A DNA stretch of 40,000 bases from Prorocentrum cordatum (GCA_963575745.1 CAUYUJ010011492.1:1-40000); one strand, 5' to 3'. Shown: positions 1-10,752, counted from the stretch's first letter. Numbers and translations: made by a program. The notes: generated from the sequence alone by a model not told the origin.

Positions 1-465
1 GTGGAGGAGGATAGTAATGGTTTTAGTGCCACGAACGATGGCAATGATAATCAATGTATCATACTACTGCTAATACGAACGGTAATGCCAATAACACGAA
101 AGAGACGAATCGTACGAGCACAGGTCATAACAGTAAGATCAGTTTCGCTTAGAGAGAAAGGATAATAATAGTTGTTTAGTATTCGTAGTAATAAGACAAC
201 TACGATAAACCTTACTAATATTATTCACACTACTAGTATTGTTAGCAATGATAATACTAAGACTCCTACTACTAATAATCATACTGTTAGTAACAATGCT
301 ACGAACCATACTACGACCATTACTACTGATAATAATACGCAGAAGCTTACTTTGACGAAGACTAATGATTCGACGACTCATACAAATATTGAGAATACTC
401 GCACGAATAATGCGATTCTTAAGAATAATAAGAAGATGATGAATCATGCTACGAAGAAGCATAAG
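1..465. repeat. AT-rich degenerate triplet-repeat region
   Basis: This stretch is far more AT-rich than the rest of the window. From about 170 it consists of degenerate three-base units (ACT, AAT, ACG, GAT-like), so both strands stay open and would encode Asn/Thr-rich or Ser/Ile-rich low-complexity chains. I see no domain, start context or splice signal and regard it as decayed simple repeat. Confidence 0.6.
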
Positions 466-1486
466 ATGAGGAGGAGGAAAAGGAGGAATGGAGGATGAGG
501 ACTACGAAGAGGAGGAGGAAATGAGGAGCAGGAGGGGGATGAGGAAGGGAAGGAGGAACACGAAGACGAGGAGGGCGAGGAGGAAAGGACGAGGAGGATG
601 ACGAGGACGAGGACGAAGGAGGAGGAGGAGGAGGAGGAGAAGGAGGAGGAGGACGAGGACGAAGACGAGGTTCAAAGACGGGAACGAGGGAGGACGAGGA
701 CGAGGAGGAGGACGAGGAGGACGAGGAGGACGAGGGGGACGAGAAGGATGAGAAGGAGGAGGAGGAGGAGGAGGAGGAGGAGGGGAGGAGGCACGAGGAG
801 CGAGGAGCACGAGGAGGAGAGGAGGAGGAGGAGGAGGAGGAGGAGGAGGAGGAGAGGAGGGTAGGGAGGAGGAGGAGGAGGGGGAGGAAGGAGGAGAGGG
901 GGAGGGGGAGGCGGAGGCGGGGACGGGGAAGGAGAAGGTAGGAGGAGAAGGAGGAGGCGAGGACAGGGACGACAGGACGAGGAGGAGAGGAGGAGGAGGA
1001 GGAGGAGGAGGAGAGGAACGAGGAGGAGAGAAGACGAAGAGGACGAGGAGCACGGGGGACGAGGAGGACGAAGGAGATGAGGAGGACGGGAAAGGGGAGG
1101 AGGAGGAGGAGGAGGAGAGGAGGAGGGGGAGGAGGAGATATGGAGGAGTGGGGGAGGAGGAGGAGAGTATGAATAATTGGGATAACTGAGGAGGAGGAGG
1201 AGGAGGAGGAGAATGATGGAAGGAGGAGGAGGAGGCAGGAGGAACAGTAGGAGCAGGAAGATGGAAGGAGGAAGGAGGAGAACAGGATGAGGAGGAGAAT
1301 TCGTAGGAGAAGGAGGGATGGGAGGAGGAGGAGGAGGAGGAGGAGGAGGAGGAGGAGGAGGGAGAGGAGGAGGAGGAGGAAAATGATGAGGAGGAGAAGG
1401 AGGAAAAGGAGGAGGAGGAGGAGGGGGAGGAGGACGATGAGGAGGAGGAGGAAGAGGTGTAGGAGGAGGGAGAGGAGAAGGAAGAG
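466..1486. repeat. Purine microsatellite, (GGA)n and variants
   Basis: About 1 kb of nearly uninterrupted GGA/GAG/GAC purine-rich repeat on the plus strand. Long open frames across it (poly-Arg/Glu on plus, poly-Ser/Pro/Leu on minus) follow from the repeat and are not genes. Long polypurine-polypyrimidine tracts of this kind can form triplex DNA. Confidence 0.9.
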
Positions 1487-1596
1487 GAGTCGGGCTCGGA
1501 TCTGGAAGTCGCAACGCACGTCCTGGAGCCAGACGGGAAGATTGCGCAACCGCAGCTTGAGAGCTCTTTGGCATTACCGGTTCCCACCCCCCAAAG
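1487..1596 (+). CDS. Possible coding island (exon) after GGA tract
   Basis: The purine repeat stops abruptly at ...GGAAGAG and a non-repetitive segment follows, reading in one frame ESGSDLEVATHVLEPD, then GKIAQPQLESSLALPVPTPQ. It is bounded by a plausible acceptor AG and by AAAG followed by GT. A related sequence (CAGCTTGAGAGCTCTTT and following bases) recurs at 1680-1712, on the far side of a GAC tract, suggesting a local duplication. It could be an exon of the Ser-Pro/Thr-Pro-rich gene proposed for 3296, 9577, 36538 and 38875, but the match in style is weaker here. The splice sites are judged by eye only. Confidence 0.25.
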
Positions 1597-1600
1597 GTTC

Positions 1601-2083
1601 CCCCCAGGGGTGCACCGGTGAGATGGGGACGCCGACGACGACGACGACGACGGCGACGACGACGGCGACGACGGCGACTACAGCTTGAGAGCTCTTTTGC
1701 ACCATCGGCCCCTTCCGAGGACCTTCTCAGGGCTGCCTTGGCCCGCTGCGGGGGTGTCCTGGGCGGAGGGGGGCGCCGTCCATGAGGCCTGCGCAGCACA
1801 CACCGGGAGCGCCATGGCGTCGCCCCGGGAGCGCCCGAGGGCGGCGCCAGGGCATTTCGTGGTCCAGGCCCTGGAGGCCCTTGCAATCGGGAGGGCGCCA
1901 AACCACACAGACACAATGATTTGTCGATTCCGAAGAAAATATCGCAAAAACAGCATGGGAAGTGGGGGGGGGAAGACGAAAACCCAGAGGTCTGGCCCTG
2001 TAGCTTCAAACGGTACCTCGCCCCTCGCCTTCAGCCCTGGCCCTGTAGCCTTCGCCTAAGCCTTGGTCAGTTGTTCGTTTCGT

Positions 2084-2144
<61 letters not shown>

Positions 2145-2240
2145 CGTCCCGTTTGTTTTCGCACGAGCCTCAAACGGAACCCCGTCCTTCGCCCTAGCCC
2201 TGGCCTTGCAGCCTTCGCCGCAGCCCTGACTCATTTTTCC
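1601..2240. repeat. GAC tract, local duplications and (TTG)20
   Basis: This stretch holds a GAC/GGC triplet tract (1628-1680), a partial copy of the preceding island (1680-1712) and a pure TTG repeat of about 20 units at 2084-2143. The TTG tract is flanked by two diverged copies of a segment resembling CTCGCCCTTCGCC..CCCTGGCCCTGTAGCC (about 2000-2075 and 2155-2228). I see no convincing gene. Confidence 0.6.
1905..1995 (+). repeat. Dispersed repeat R2, copy 1
   Basis: A segment of about 90 bp beginning CACACAGACACAAT and ending AAAACCCAGA closely resembles 13986-14085. Shared blocks include CACAGACACAAT, GTCGATTCC and CAAAAACCC-like sequence. It is a diverged dispersed repeat of unknown class. 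Confidence 0.55.
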
Positions 2241-3295
2241 GTCTCGTGTTTGATTTGCTTCATTTTGTCGTTATGTTCGCGGTGGGCCCCAGTCAGAATT
2301 TTGCCCTTCGCGTTCGCCTTGGCAACAACCCCTATTCAATACTGCCCCGTCCTCAGCCATCTTTCGATGCCATCGTTTCGTTTTCCGTTTTGTTTTCCAA
2401 CGCGGTCTGCGGGGTTCATTTCTTTGTTCGTTCTGTTATCTCGCCGAATGGCGACATGGTTTCAGTTTCGTTGTCGTTTGCACCCGTATCGTTCTAGGCT
2501 TTTGTTGCCAACCTTCGGATCCGTTTTAGTTTTCGATCTAAGCGCCAATGCGTTCTAGACGTCGTTGTGGTCGGCCCTCGTCAGTCGCAGCAGGAGCGTC
2601 GGCGTCTTCGGTCGCGGTGCCACCAGAGTCAACGCGGCAGCACGAGGTGTCGTAGAAGCATCGGTGATCGTGGGCGCAATCAGTCTGATTGCGAAGGCCT
2701 TACGGCCGGTGCCGCCGACCCTGAATGGCGACGACGACGACGACGACGACGAGCGCTCTTGGGGGCCTCTTGGGGGTAGTTTGTGGGCCTCTTGGGAAGC
2801 TCTGAGGGGCCGCTTGGAAGCCTCGTGGGGGCCGCCCGAGGGAAAACGAATCTGCCCCCCCACCCCCCGGGACCCTGATCGTGGGCGCAATCAGTCTGAT
2901 TTGTAGCAGAGGGGGAGCAACAAGCCTCAGCATGATGGTGCTAGTGCACATCGCTCAGGCCTGCCTCTTCCAGGGAAAGTCAGAGATCGATGGTCCATGT
3001 CCTTTGGTATCCAGTGGTTCGTTTCCTGGCCGTGTAACCATTATTGGGCAAGCAGCGTTGTAATCGAACATTTCAGACGTAGACATTACTATGCGTTAGC
3101 CGTGCGCGTAGCACCCGCAGCCTTGAGCAGTGAGCAGCTGCGGCTAGGATATACAGCAGCAGTAGCAGTCAGCTTCGAGCGACTATGCCCCACTGGCGCA
3201 CGATAGCAACCCAGCAAATAAGAAGCATAACGGCCAGATCCAGAAAGGCGCACGACTGCCCGCTGGACCGGGGTACACATGTTCTCAAGCAGCAG
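2241..3295. other. No recognisable gene; 26-bp exact direct repeat
   Basis: I see no gene I can support. A 26-bp sequence beginning TGATCGTGGGCGCAATC is repeated exactly at 2665-2690 and 2876-2901. It brackets a (GAC)7 tract at 2730-2750 and a G-rich segment. Small CAG runs occur near 3155. Confidence 0.5.
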
Positions 3296-3439
3296 AAGGC
3301 TACGGACCACTTCTCCATGGTCTCACCGGTGTCGTCGCCCATGCCGACACCCCTTGCGGAGCCCACGGTCTACAATGGCGACGTGAACCTGTGTTTCCCG
3401 TCGACCGGGGGGACGTCGGTCGTGGCCCACACGCCCCAG
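3296..3439 (+). CDS. Putative Ser-Pro/Thr-Pro-rich exon
   Basis: A 144-nt island (48 codons) reads KATDHFSMVSPVSSPMPTP, then an uncharged stretch with VYNGDVNLCFPSTGG, and ends VVAHTPQ. It is preceded by AGCAG and followed by CAG|GTGACG, a good donor, giving phase 0 at both ends. The repeated SP/TP dipeptides match the islands at 9577-9695, 36538-36624 and 38875-38949. The GTGACGCCG after the donor also begins the 9577 island, which may be chance. The open frame extends upstream and downstream, so the exon limits are inference. I do not recognise the protein; SP/TP runs are typical of disordered segments phosphorylated by proline-directed kinases. Confidence 0.4.
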
Positions 3440-3474
3440 GTGACGCCGGCTGGTTGTTCTTCCCTGCTTTTTCT

Positions 3475-3900
3475 ACTCCTCCTCCTCCTCCTCCTCCTCC
3501 TCCTCCTCCTCCTCCTCCTCCTGCTCTTCTTCCGCCCGAGCAGATCTATCAGTACGCTGGGCTGTCCGATTTCTTCGAAGTCCATTATTGGGGATCCGAT
3601 GCGATTGTCTTGTCTTGTCTCTCTCTCTCTCTCTCTCTCTCCTCCTCGTCATTTTCCTCTTCATTTTCCTACTACTCCTTCTTGTCATCTTGCTCCTCCT
3701 CCTCCTCTTCCATCATCTTCGTCAGCCTCCGCCCTCGTGCTGCCCCATCTCTCCCCTTGTTCTCTTTCTCCGCCTCCTCCATGTCCCTTCGCCTCCTCCT
3801 CTCCGTCCTTCCCCCATCCCCCTCGTCCCGCCTCCTCCCTCCTCTTCCCCCCTCCTCCTCCCTTCTCCTCCCCCTCCCCCCCCCCTCCTCGCCCTCCTTC
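3475..3900. repeat. Pyrimidine tract: (CTC)n, (CT)n and CT-rich sequence
   Basis: About 47 bp of pure CTC (3475-3521) are followed by unique sequence, (CT)n at 3618-3640 and a CT-rich run to about 3900. From 3900 to 4130 the sequence is GC-rich with no recognisable gene. Long open frames on both strands are composition artefacts. Confidence 0.85.
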
Positions 3901-4131
3901 GCCCGAGCTGCGCTGCTTCGAGCCCGCTGCGGCGGACTCGTCTGCCAGCGGAGGCCCTCCCCCCCCCCCGTCCTGGAGGCGGCCCCTGCTGGGCCTCCCC
4001 TCTGCGTGGCCTCTCGAGGCGGCGCTCGGCTCCGCGCGAGCGCGTCCGCGGCTCCCGGCGCTCCAGTCCTCTCGCGCGCGACCGCGACCGCGCCTCTGCC
4101 GGGGGGGGGAGCTGCCCGCAGTAGGGGGCCA

Positions 4132-4165
4132 CATGCGATCCCTGCCCCTACCCCCCACGATTTTT
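4132..4165 (+). mobile_element. Partial copy of palindromic MITE (left arm)
   Basis: TAGGGGGCCACATGCGA followed by CCCTACCCCC-type sequence matches the outer left arm of the complete MITE at 12494. The inner half and right arm are missing. It directly abuts the head of satellite array 1. Confidence 0.6.
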
Positions 4166-5614
4166 CCCAACCCTCCCTGGTTGGGTACTCGTTTTGAATG
4201 GAGCAGTGTGGTCTTAACTTCCTCCTTCCCGTCCCGTCTCCTTCTTGCCTCCTCCTGTCTTGCCTGCGGGGGGCTGCGATCTGTGAAACTGTCGCCACTT
4301 TCGAGGCCTGCTGGGGGGCCCAGCACAGTGACGCCACGCGCAGACCCAAATTAGACCTCGCCATCCCTGGGGGGGGGCTGCGATCTGTGAAACTGTCGCC
4401 ACTTTCGAGGCCTACTGGGGGGCCCAGCACAGTGACGCCACGCGCGGACCTCAATTTTGACCTCGCCATCCCTGGGGGGGGCTGCGATCTGTGAAACTGT
4501 CGCCACTTTCGAGGCCTGCTGGGGGGCCCAGCACAGTGACGCCACGCGCGGACCCAAATTAGACCTCGCCGTCCCTGGGGGGCTGCGATCTGAGAAACTG
4601 TCGCCACTTTCGAGGCCTGCTGGGGGTCCAGCGGAGTGAGGCACCGCGAGATCTGAGCAAGACCTCGCCGTGCCTGGGGGGCTGCGATCTGCGAAACTGT
4701 CGCCACTTTCGAGGGCTGCTGGTGGGTCCTGCGGAGTGAGGCACCGCGCGGATCTGAGCAAGACCTCGCCGTGCCTGGGGGGCTGCGATCTGCGGAACTG
4801 TCGCCACTTTCGAGGGCTGCTGGTGGGTCCAGCGGAGTGAGGCACCGCGCAGGTCTGAGCAAGACCTCGCCGTGCCTGGGGGGCTGCGATCTGCGGAACT
4901 GTCGCCACTTTCGAGGGCTGCTGGTGGGTCCAGCGGAGTGAGGCACCGCGCGGATCTGAGGTAGACCTCGCCGTGCCTGGGGGGGTGCGATCTGCGAAAC
5001 TGTCGCCACTTTCGAGGGCTGCTGGTGGGTCCAGCGGAGTGAGGCACCGCACAGATCTGAGCAAGACCTCGCCGTGCCTGGGGGGCTGCGATCTGCGAAA
5101 CTGTCGCCACTTTCGAGGGCTGCTGGTGGGCCCAGCGGACTGAGGCACCGCGCAGATCTGAGCAAGACCTCGCCGTGCCTGGGGGGCTGCGATCTGCGAA
5201 GCTGTCGCCACTTTCGAGGGCTGCTAGTGGGTCCAGCGGAGAGTGGCACTGCGCAGATCTGAGCGGGACCTCGCCGTGCCTGGGGGGCTGCGATCTGCGA
5301 AACTGTTGCCACTTTCGAGGGCTGCTGGTGGGTCGTGCGGCGTGAGGCACCGCGCGGATCTGAGCGGGACTTTGCCGTCCCTGAGGGGCTGCGATCTGCG
5401 AAACTGTCGCCACTTTCGAGGGCTGCTGGTGGGTCCAGCGGAGTGAGGCACCGCGCAGATCTGAGCGGGACCTCGCCATCCCTGGGGGGCTGCGAGCCTC
5501 ACGAATGCCGCTCGCAGAAGTACATGCGCCCATGTCACGTCATCACCTCCGTATAACGACTCCCAAGCTACTCATGCCCCGCATTGCGCAGGGGTTGGGT
5601 ACATCGCCAGGGTA
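4166..5614. repeat. Satellite array 1: head, ~12 units of ~101 bp, tail
   Basis: The head contains a small hairpin (CCCAACC...GGTTGGG) then ACTCGTTTTGAAT and a CT-rich run. From about 4263 a unit beginning GCTGCGATCTG and containing GTCGCCACTTTCGAGG repeats; starts fall near 4273, 4378, 4481, 4582, 4681, 4782, 4883 and so on (first units 103-105 bp, later about 101 bp). The tail from about 5490 begins GCTGCGAGCCTCACGAATG and ends near GCCAGGGTAATT. Head and tail are both repeated around array 2. Overlapping minus-strand open frames occur because the unit lacks stops, not because it is a gene. Confidence 0.9.
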
Positions 5615-5616
5615 AT

Positions 5617-5727
5617 TTAGGGAGAGGGTGGGGTTCACTTCGCTCGTGAGCTTCCGAACGAAGTGAACCCCGGCCTCCCTTTCAGAAATCGTGGGGGGTA
5701 GGGGTAGGGTTCGCAGGTGGCCCCCTA
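5617..5727. mobile_element. Truncated copy of palindromic MITE
   Basis: It contains the centre (GGTGGGGTTCACTTCG and its inverted partner CGAAGTGAACCCC) and the complete right arm ending GGTGGCCCCCT of the MITE family, but the left outer arm is missing. It sits directly after the tail of array 1. The sequence from 5728 to 5868 shows nothing recognisable. Confidence 0.65.
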
Positions 5728-5880
5728 CGCAGGAGGCGGTCGACCTCCACTCGCTTTCAGCGGGTGGCGGCAACCTCCCGTTCAAGTCGGGCCTGTCCCT
5801 CTGCAGGAGGGATGCTCAACGATAGAAGAAATAGTCTGGGGACGGTTTTCTGATATTTGTGGCTGTTCTTGAATATGTTT

Positions 5881-8800
5881 CCCAACCCTCCTTGGTTGGG
5901 TATTCGTTTTGAATAGAGAGGTGTGGTCGCGTCCTCCTCCCGCCCCCCTCCCGCCTCCTCTCGTCTCCTCCTGCCCTCTCTTCGCCGTCGCCGGGGGGCT
6001 GCGATCTGCGAAAAACTGTCGCCACTTTCGAGGGCTGCTGGTGGGTCCTGCGGAGTGAGGCACCGCGCGGATCGGAGGTAGACCTCGCCGTCCCTGGGGG
6101 GCTGCGATTTGCGAAACTGTCGCCACTTTCGAGGGCTGCTGGTGGACCGTGCGGAGTGAGGCACCGCGCGGATCTGAGGTAGACCTCGCCGTGCCTGGGG
6201 AGCTGCGATCTGCGAAACTGACGCCACTTTCGAGGGTGTTGGTGGGTCTTGCGGAGTGAGGCACCGCGCGGATCTGAGGTAGACCTCGCCGTCCCTGGGG
6301 GGCTGCGATCTGCGAAGCTGTCGCCACTTTCGAGGGCTGCTGGTGGGTCTGCGGAGTGAGGCAACGCGCGGATCTGAGGTAGACCTCGCCGTGCTTGGGG
6401 GGGCTGCAGTCTGCGTCTGTCGCCACTTTCGAGGCTGCTGGTGGGTCCTGCGGAGTGAGGCACCGCGCGATCTGAGCGGACCTCGCCGTCCCTGGGGGGC
6501 TGCGATCTGCGAAACTGTCGCCACTTTCGAGGGCTGCTGGTGGGTCCTGCGGAGTGAGGCACCGCGCGGACCTGAGCGGGACCTCGCCGTCCCTGGGGGG
6601 CTGCGATCTGCGAAATTGTCGCCACTTTCGAGGGCTGCTGGTGGGTCCTGCGGAGTGAGGCACCGTGCGGATCTGAGGTAGAGCTCGCCGTGCTTGGGGG
6701 GGCTGCGATCTGCGAAGCTGTCGCCACTTTCGAGTGCTGCTGGTGGGTCCTGCGGAGTGAGGCACCGCGCGGATCTGAGGTAGACCTCGCCGTGCCTGGG
6801 GGGCTGCGGTTTGCGAAATTGTTGCCACTTTCGAGGGCTGCTGGTGGGTCGTGCGGCGTGAGGCACCGCGCGGATCTGAGGTAGAAGGTAGACCTCGCCG
6901 TGCTTGGGGGGCTGCGATCTGCGAAGCTGTCGCCACTTTCGAGGGCTGCTGGTGGGTCCTGCGGAGTGAGGCACCGCGCGGATCGGAGGTAGACCTCGCC
7001 GTCCCTGGGGGGCTGCGATTTGCGAAACTGTCGCCACTTTCGAGGGCTGCTGGTGGGCCGTGCGGAGTGGGGCACCGCGCGGATCTGAGGTAGACCTCGC
7101 CGTCCCTGGGGGGCTGCGATCTGCGAAACTGACGCCACTTTCGAGGGTGTTGGTGGGTCTTGCGGAGTGAGGCACCGCGCGGATCTGAGGTAGACCTCGC
7201 CGTCCCTGGGGGGCTGCGATCTGCGAAGCTGTCGCCACTTTCGAGGGCTGCTGGTGGGTCCTGCGGCGTGAGGCACCGCGCGGATCTGAGCAAGACCTCG
7301 CCGTGCCTGGGGGGCTGCGATCTGCGAAGCTGTCGCCACTTTCGAGGGCTGCTGGTGGGTCCTGCGGAGTGAGGCACCGCGCGGATCTGAGGTAGACATC
7401 GCCGTCCCTGGGGAGCTGCGATCTGCGAAATTGTCGCCACTTTCGAGGGCTGCTGGTGGGTCCTGTGGAGTGAGGCACCGCGCGGATCTGCACCGTGCGG
7501 ATCTGAGGTAGAGCTCGCCGTGCTTGGGGGGCTGCGATCTGCGAAGCTGTCGCCACTTTCGAGTGCTGCTGGTGGGTCCTGCGGAGTGAGGCACCGCGCG
7601 GATCTGAGGTAGACCTCGCCGTGCCTGGGGGGCTGCGGTTTGCGAAATTGTTGCCACTTTCGAGGGCTGCTGGTGGGTCGTGCGGCGTGAGGCACCGCGC
7701 GGATCTGAGGCAGACCTCGCCGTCCCTGGGGGGTTGCGATCTGCGAAACTGTCGCCACTTTCGAGGGCTGCTGGTGGGTCCTGCGGAGTGAGGCACCGCG
7801 CGGATCTGAGGTAGACCTCGCCGTGCTTGGGGGGCTGCGATCTGCGAAGCTGTCGCCACTTTCGAGGGCTGCTAGTGGGTCCAGCGGAGTGAAGCATCGC
7901 GCAGATCTGAGGTGGACCTCGCCGTCCTTGGGGGGCTGCGATCTGCGAAGCTGTCGCCACTTTCGAGGGCTGATGGTGGGTCCTGCGGAGTGAGGCACCG
8001 CGCGGATCTGAGGTAGACCTCGCCGTCCCTGGGGGGGTGCGATCTGCGAAACTGTCGCCACTTTCGAGGGCTGCTGGTGGGCCCTGCGGAGTGAGGCACC
8101 GCGCGGATCTGAGCGGGACCTCGCCGTCCCTGGGGAGCTGCGATCCGCGAAATTGTCGCCACTTTCGAGGGCTGCTGGTGGGTCCAGCGGAGTGAGGCAC
8201 CGCGCGGATCTGAGCGCGACTTCGCCGACCCTAGGGGGGTGGTCCTTAGGGGGCTGCGATCTGCGAAGCTGTCGCCACTTTCGAGGGCTGCTGGTGGGTC
8301 GTACGGAGTGAGGCACCGCGCAGATCTGAGCGGGACCTCGCCGTCCCTGGGGGGCTGCGATCTGCGAAGTTGTCGCCACTTTCGAGGGCTGCTGGTGGGT
8401 CCAGCGGAGTGAGGCACCGCGCGGATCTGAGCGGGACCTCGCCGTGCCTGGGGGGCTGCGATCTGCGAAGCTGTCGCCACTTTCGAGGGCTGCTGGTGGG
8501 CCCAGCGGAGTGAGGCACCGCGCGGATCTGAGCGGGACCTCGCCGTCCCTGGGGGGCTGCGATCTGCGAGGCTGTCGCCACTTTCGAGGGCTGCTGGTGG
8601 GTCCAGCGGAGTGAGGCACCGCGCTGATCTGAGCGGGACCTCGCCGTCGCTGGGGGGCTGCGATCTGCGAAGTTGTCGCCACTTTCGAGGGCTGCTGGTG
8701 GGTCCAGCGGAGTGAGGCACCGCGCAGATCTGAGCGGAGCCTCGCCGTCCTTGGGGGGCTGCGATCTGCGAAACCGTCGCAACTTTCTAAGGCTGGTGGC

Positions 8801-8988
8801 GGGTTCATCGGAGCGAGGCACCAGGCAGATCTGAGCGAGACATCGCAATCCTCGGGGGGCTGCGAGCCTCAATAATGCCGCTCGCAGAAGTATATGCGCC
8901 CATGTCACGTCATCACCTCCGTACAACGTCTCCCAAGCTACTCATGCCCTGCCTTGCGCAGGGGTTGGGTACGTCGCCAGGGTAATTG
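5881..8988. repeat. Satellite array 2: head, ~28 units of ~101 bp, tail
   Basis: The head (CCCAACCCTCCTTGGTTGGG, then ATTCGTTTTGAATAGAG) and the tail from about 8858 (GCTGCGAGCCTCAATAATG to GCCAGGGTAATT) match those of array 1. The core is a ~101-bp unit repeated about 28 times. Blocks of several units are themselves duplicated: 6071-6340 resembles 6981-7230, and variant units near 6665 and 6800 recur near 7495 and 7630. This implies higher-order duplication with steps of about 830-910 bp. Very long minus-strand open frames in all three frames follow from the stop-free unit. Confidence 0.9.
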
Positions 8989-9473
8989 AACACTTATTTT
9001 TCGCCCAAGGTCCGCCTGCAGTCGGGCGTGTCCCTCTACAGGGGCTCCCCCCGTGAAGCGGTCCCCTCCCTTCCGTCTCCCATCAGCCATGCCAGGCGGA
9101 TAGTGTCGCAAGGCAGTCCCCGTCTGGAACGCAAGTTCCCCTCACAGGTGCCTTTGGATAAGATGTTCACAGCCGCGTTCGTCCAGGATGATCTTCTCGG
9201 GAAGATTCAGAGGCGTCCTGCGAGCTGGGGCCTTGATGTCCCGTTCCAGCCTGTCATCTCCTCTGGCGCTGGAGGGCTCTGGCGCATGTGCCCTCGAAGC
9301 GTTGGAGAGGGGCGAGGTCGGCGGTGCTCCGGAGCCTGACGCATGCCCTTGGGCCCCCTTCGGGAGCAAAAGGGGCTTGGACGTGCACGGCCCGGCGCGG
9401 GCGGCGTCGGCACGGCCTCGACGATCTGCCTCGCTCCCGCGCTCTCCGGCGACGACGGCCTCGACGATGACCT
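8989..9473. other. No recognisable gene
   Basis: This is GC-rich non-repetitive sequence with open frames on both strands but no domain I recognise. It is followed by (GACCCC)n/(GAC)n. Confidence 0.4.
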
Positions 9474-9497
9474 CGACCCCGACCCCGACCCCGACCC

Positions 9498-9549
<52 letters not shown>
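9474..9549. repeat. (GACCCC)n then (GAC)n microsatellite
   Basis: A few GACCCC units are followed by about 50 bp of pure GAC. It lies immediately upstream of the putative exon at 9577. Confidence 0.9.
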
Positions 9550-9551
<2 letters not shown>

Positions 9552-9576
9552 CCGCACGCCTCGCCCCTGCAGCCAG

Positions 9577-9695
9577 GTGACGCCGACGAACGAGGAGGAC
9601 GCGCGGATCGGGGCGCCGCTCTCGCCCTTCACCCCGGGCCCCGACGGGTCGTCCGGGAAGTCGCCGTTCAGCCCGGCCACCCCAGGCATTGGCAG
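9577..9695 (+). CDS. Putative Ser-Pro/Thr-Pro-rich exon
   Basis: After GCCCCTGCAGCCAG, which offers acceptors at 9572 or 9576, the plus strand reads VTPTNEEDARIG, APLSPFTPGPDG, then GKSPFSPATPG. It ends at GGCAG|GTGCG, a good donor. Using the acceptor at 9576 gives phase 0 at the start and a split codon at the end; the acceptor at 9572 would give a 123-nt exon with the same split phase at both ends. SP/TP density resembles the other islands. The following 400 bp is G-rich/GGA microsatellite, as expected of intron. A further 41-nt candidate (10113-10153), ending at CCCTG|GTGAGT, lies just downstream. I do not recognise the protein. Confidence 0.4.
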
Positions 9696-9699
9696 GTGC

Positions 9700-10056
9700 G
9701 CCGCCCCCCCCCCGCCCCGAGGGGCGGCGGGGGCGGGGAGAGGGGCGGGCGGGGGCAGGGAGGGGGAAGCATGGAGGGGAGAGTGAGGAGAGGGGGAGGA
9801 GGGAGGGCAGAGGACGGGCGACGGGCGAGGAGGAGGAGGAGGAGGAGGAGGAGGCACGTCGGGGAGGGTAATGAGGAGGAGGAGGAGGAGGAGGAGGAGG
9901 AGGAGGAGGAGGAGGAGGTTGACAGGGCACCCCTGTGGTCTGCGAGGAGGAGGAGGAGGAGGTGGAGGAGGGGGTACAGGAGGAGGAGGAGGAGGAGGAG
10001 GAGGAGGAGGAGGAGGAGGAGGAGGAGGGAGCGGGGCAGGAGGTGAAGGAAGAAGA

Positions 10057-10089
<33 letters not shown>

Positions 10090-10112
10090 AGAGGGGTAAT
10101 GAGGAGGAGGAG
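9700..10112. repeat. G-rich and (GGA)n tract with (CAG)n
   Basis: A C-run/G-rich segment is followed by long GGA repeats (about 9826-10030) and CAG repeats (about 10059-10086). Open frames here are low complexity. Confidence 0.85.
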
Positions 10113-10261
10113 GGTGCCATGGGCATGGGAGCGCCCTCCGATCCCGCACCCTGGTGAGTACTGTTCCCCTTCCCTGCCCGTCTCCAGGCCTGCCGGGGGA
10201 GATGGCAGCGGCGCGCGGGAAAACGTGAGAGGGCTCAAGAGGAAGGGTGAAGGGTGAAGGT

Positions 10262-10490
10262 TAGTAGTCCCCAAACGTGGTGGTGACAACACCTGGCGGT
10301 GAGTCTCAGGCGATTTGGTGTCACCACCCGGTTTTGGGACTCGTGCGGTTTTCCGAGGATGTCCCGAACGTTGGTGTGTCCAGGAGTCACAAAACCCGGC
10401 GGTGACCCCGCGTCCCCAAACCTAGCGGTGACCTTTTTGGGGATTCCAGGTCGCCACCTGGTATCTCACCACCCGGTTTGGGGGTTCCCA
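10262..10490. repeat. Cluster of inverted CCAAAC..GGTGAC motifs
   Basis: Short motifs of the form CCCAAAC(n)GGTGGTGAC (near 10270, 10395 and 10415) and their inverted form TCACCACCCGGTTTTGGG (near 10320 and 10468) alternate, so the segment can fold into hairpins. The outermost pair is about 10264-10285 with 10316-10340. No gene is seen. A GC-rich stretch without features follows to 10660. Confidence 0.6.
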
Positions 10491-10660
10491 AGAAGGGGAG
10501 AGTCGGGGAGGAGGGGGCGGGGGATAAAACGGCGGAGAGGAGGCGCGGGGAGGCGAGCGCCACCGAACCTTACCTCCCCGCCGGCCTCGCCGCGCCCCTC
10601 CGTCGAGGGGTGATGGAGTGGCAGGGAGATCGGGGGTGGACAGAACCCCCCAACAGTGAC

Positions 10661-10752
10661 TCCCCCTCCTCCTCCCCCTCCTCCTCCCCCTCCTCCTCCC
10701 CCTCCCCCTCCCCCTCCTCCTCCCCCTCCTCCCCCTCCTCCTCCCCCTCCAC
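10661..10752. repeat. (CTCCTCCCC)n tract
   Basis: Repeated CTCC/CCCCT units. The next 100 bp reads in one frame TQYEYYSPSSPDDGLGVSDP, which again contains SP dipeptides, but I see no convincing splice acceptor and do not call it an exon. Confidence 0.8.

Noticed and set aside
449-2009. Long Ser/Pro/Leu- or Arg-rich open frames over the GGA tract
   Set aside because: Pure composition effects of the triplet repeat, open in several frames on both strands.
5490-5614. Array tail as a tRNA gene or tRNA-derived SINE
   Set aside because: GGGTTGGGTAC loosely suggests a B box, but no A box or cloverleaf could be drawn. No tRNA or rRNA gene was recognised anywhere in the window.
5757-8808. Very long minus-strand open frames (700-1008 codons) in the satellite arrays
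   Set aside because: All three minus frames are open at once and encode the same 101-residue cycle; this follows from a stop-free 101-bp unit. No domain or start context.
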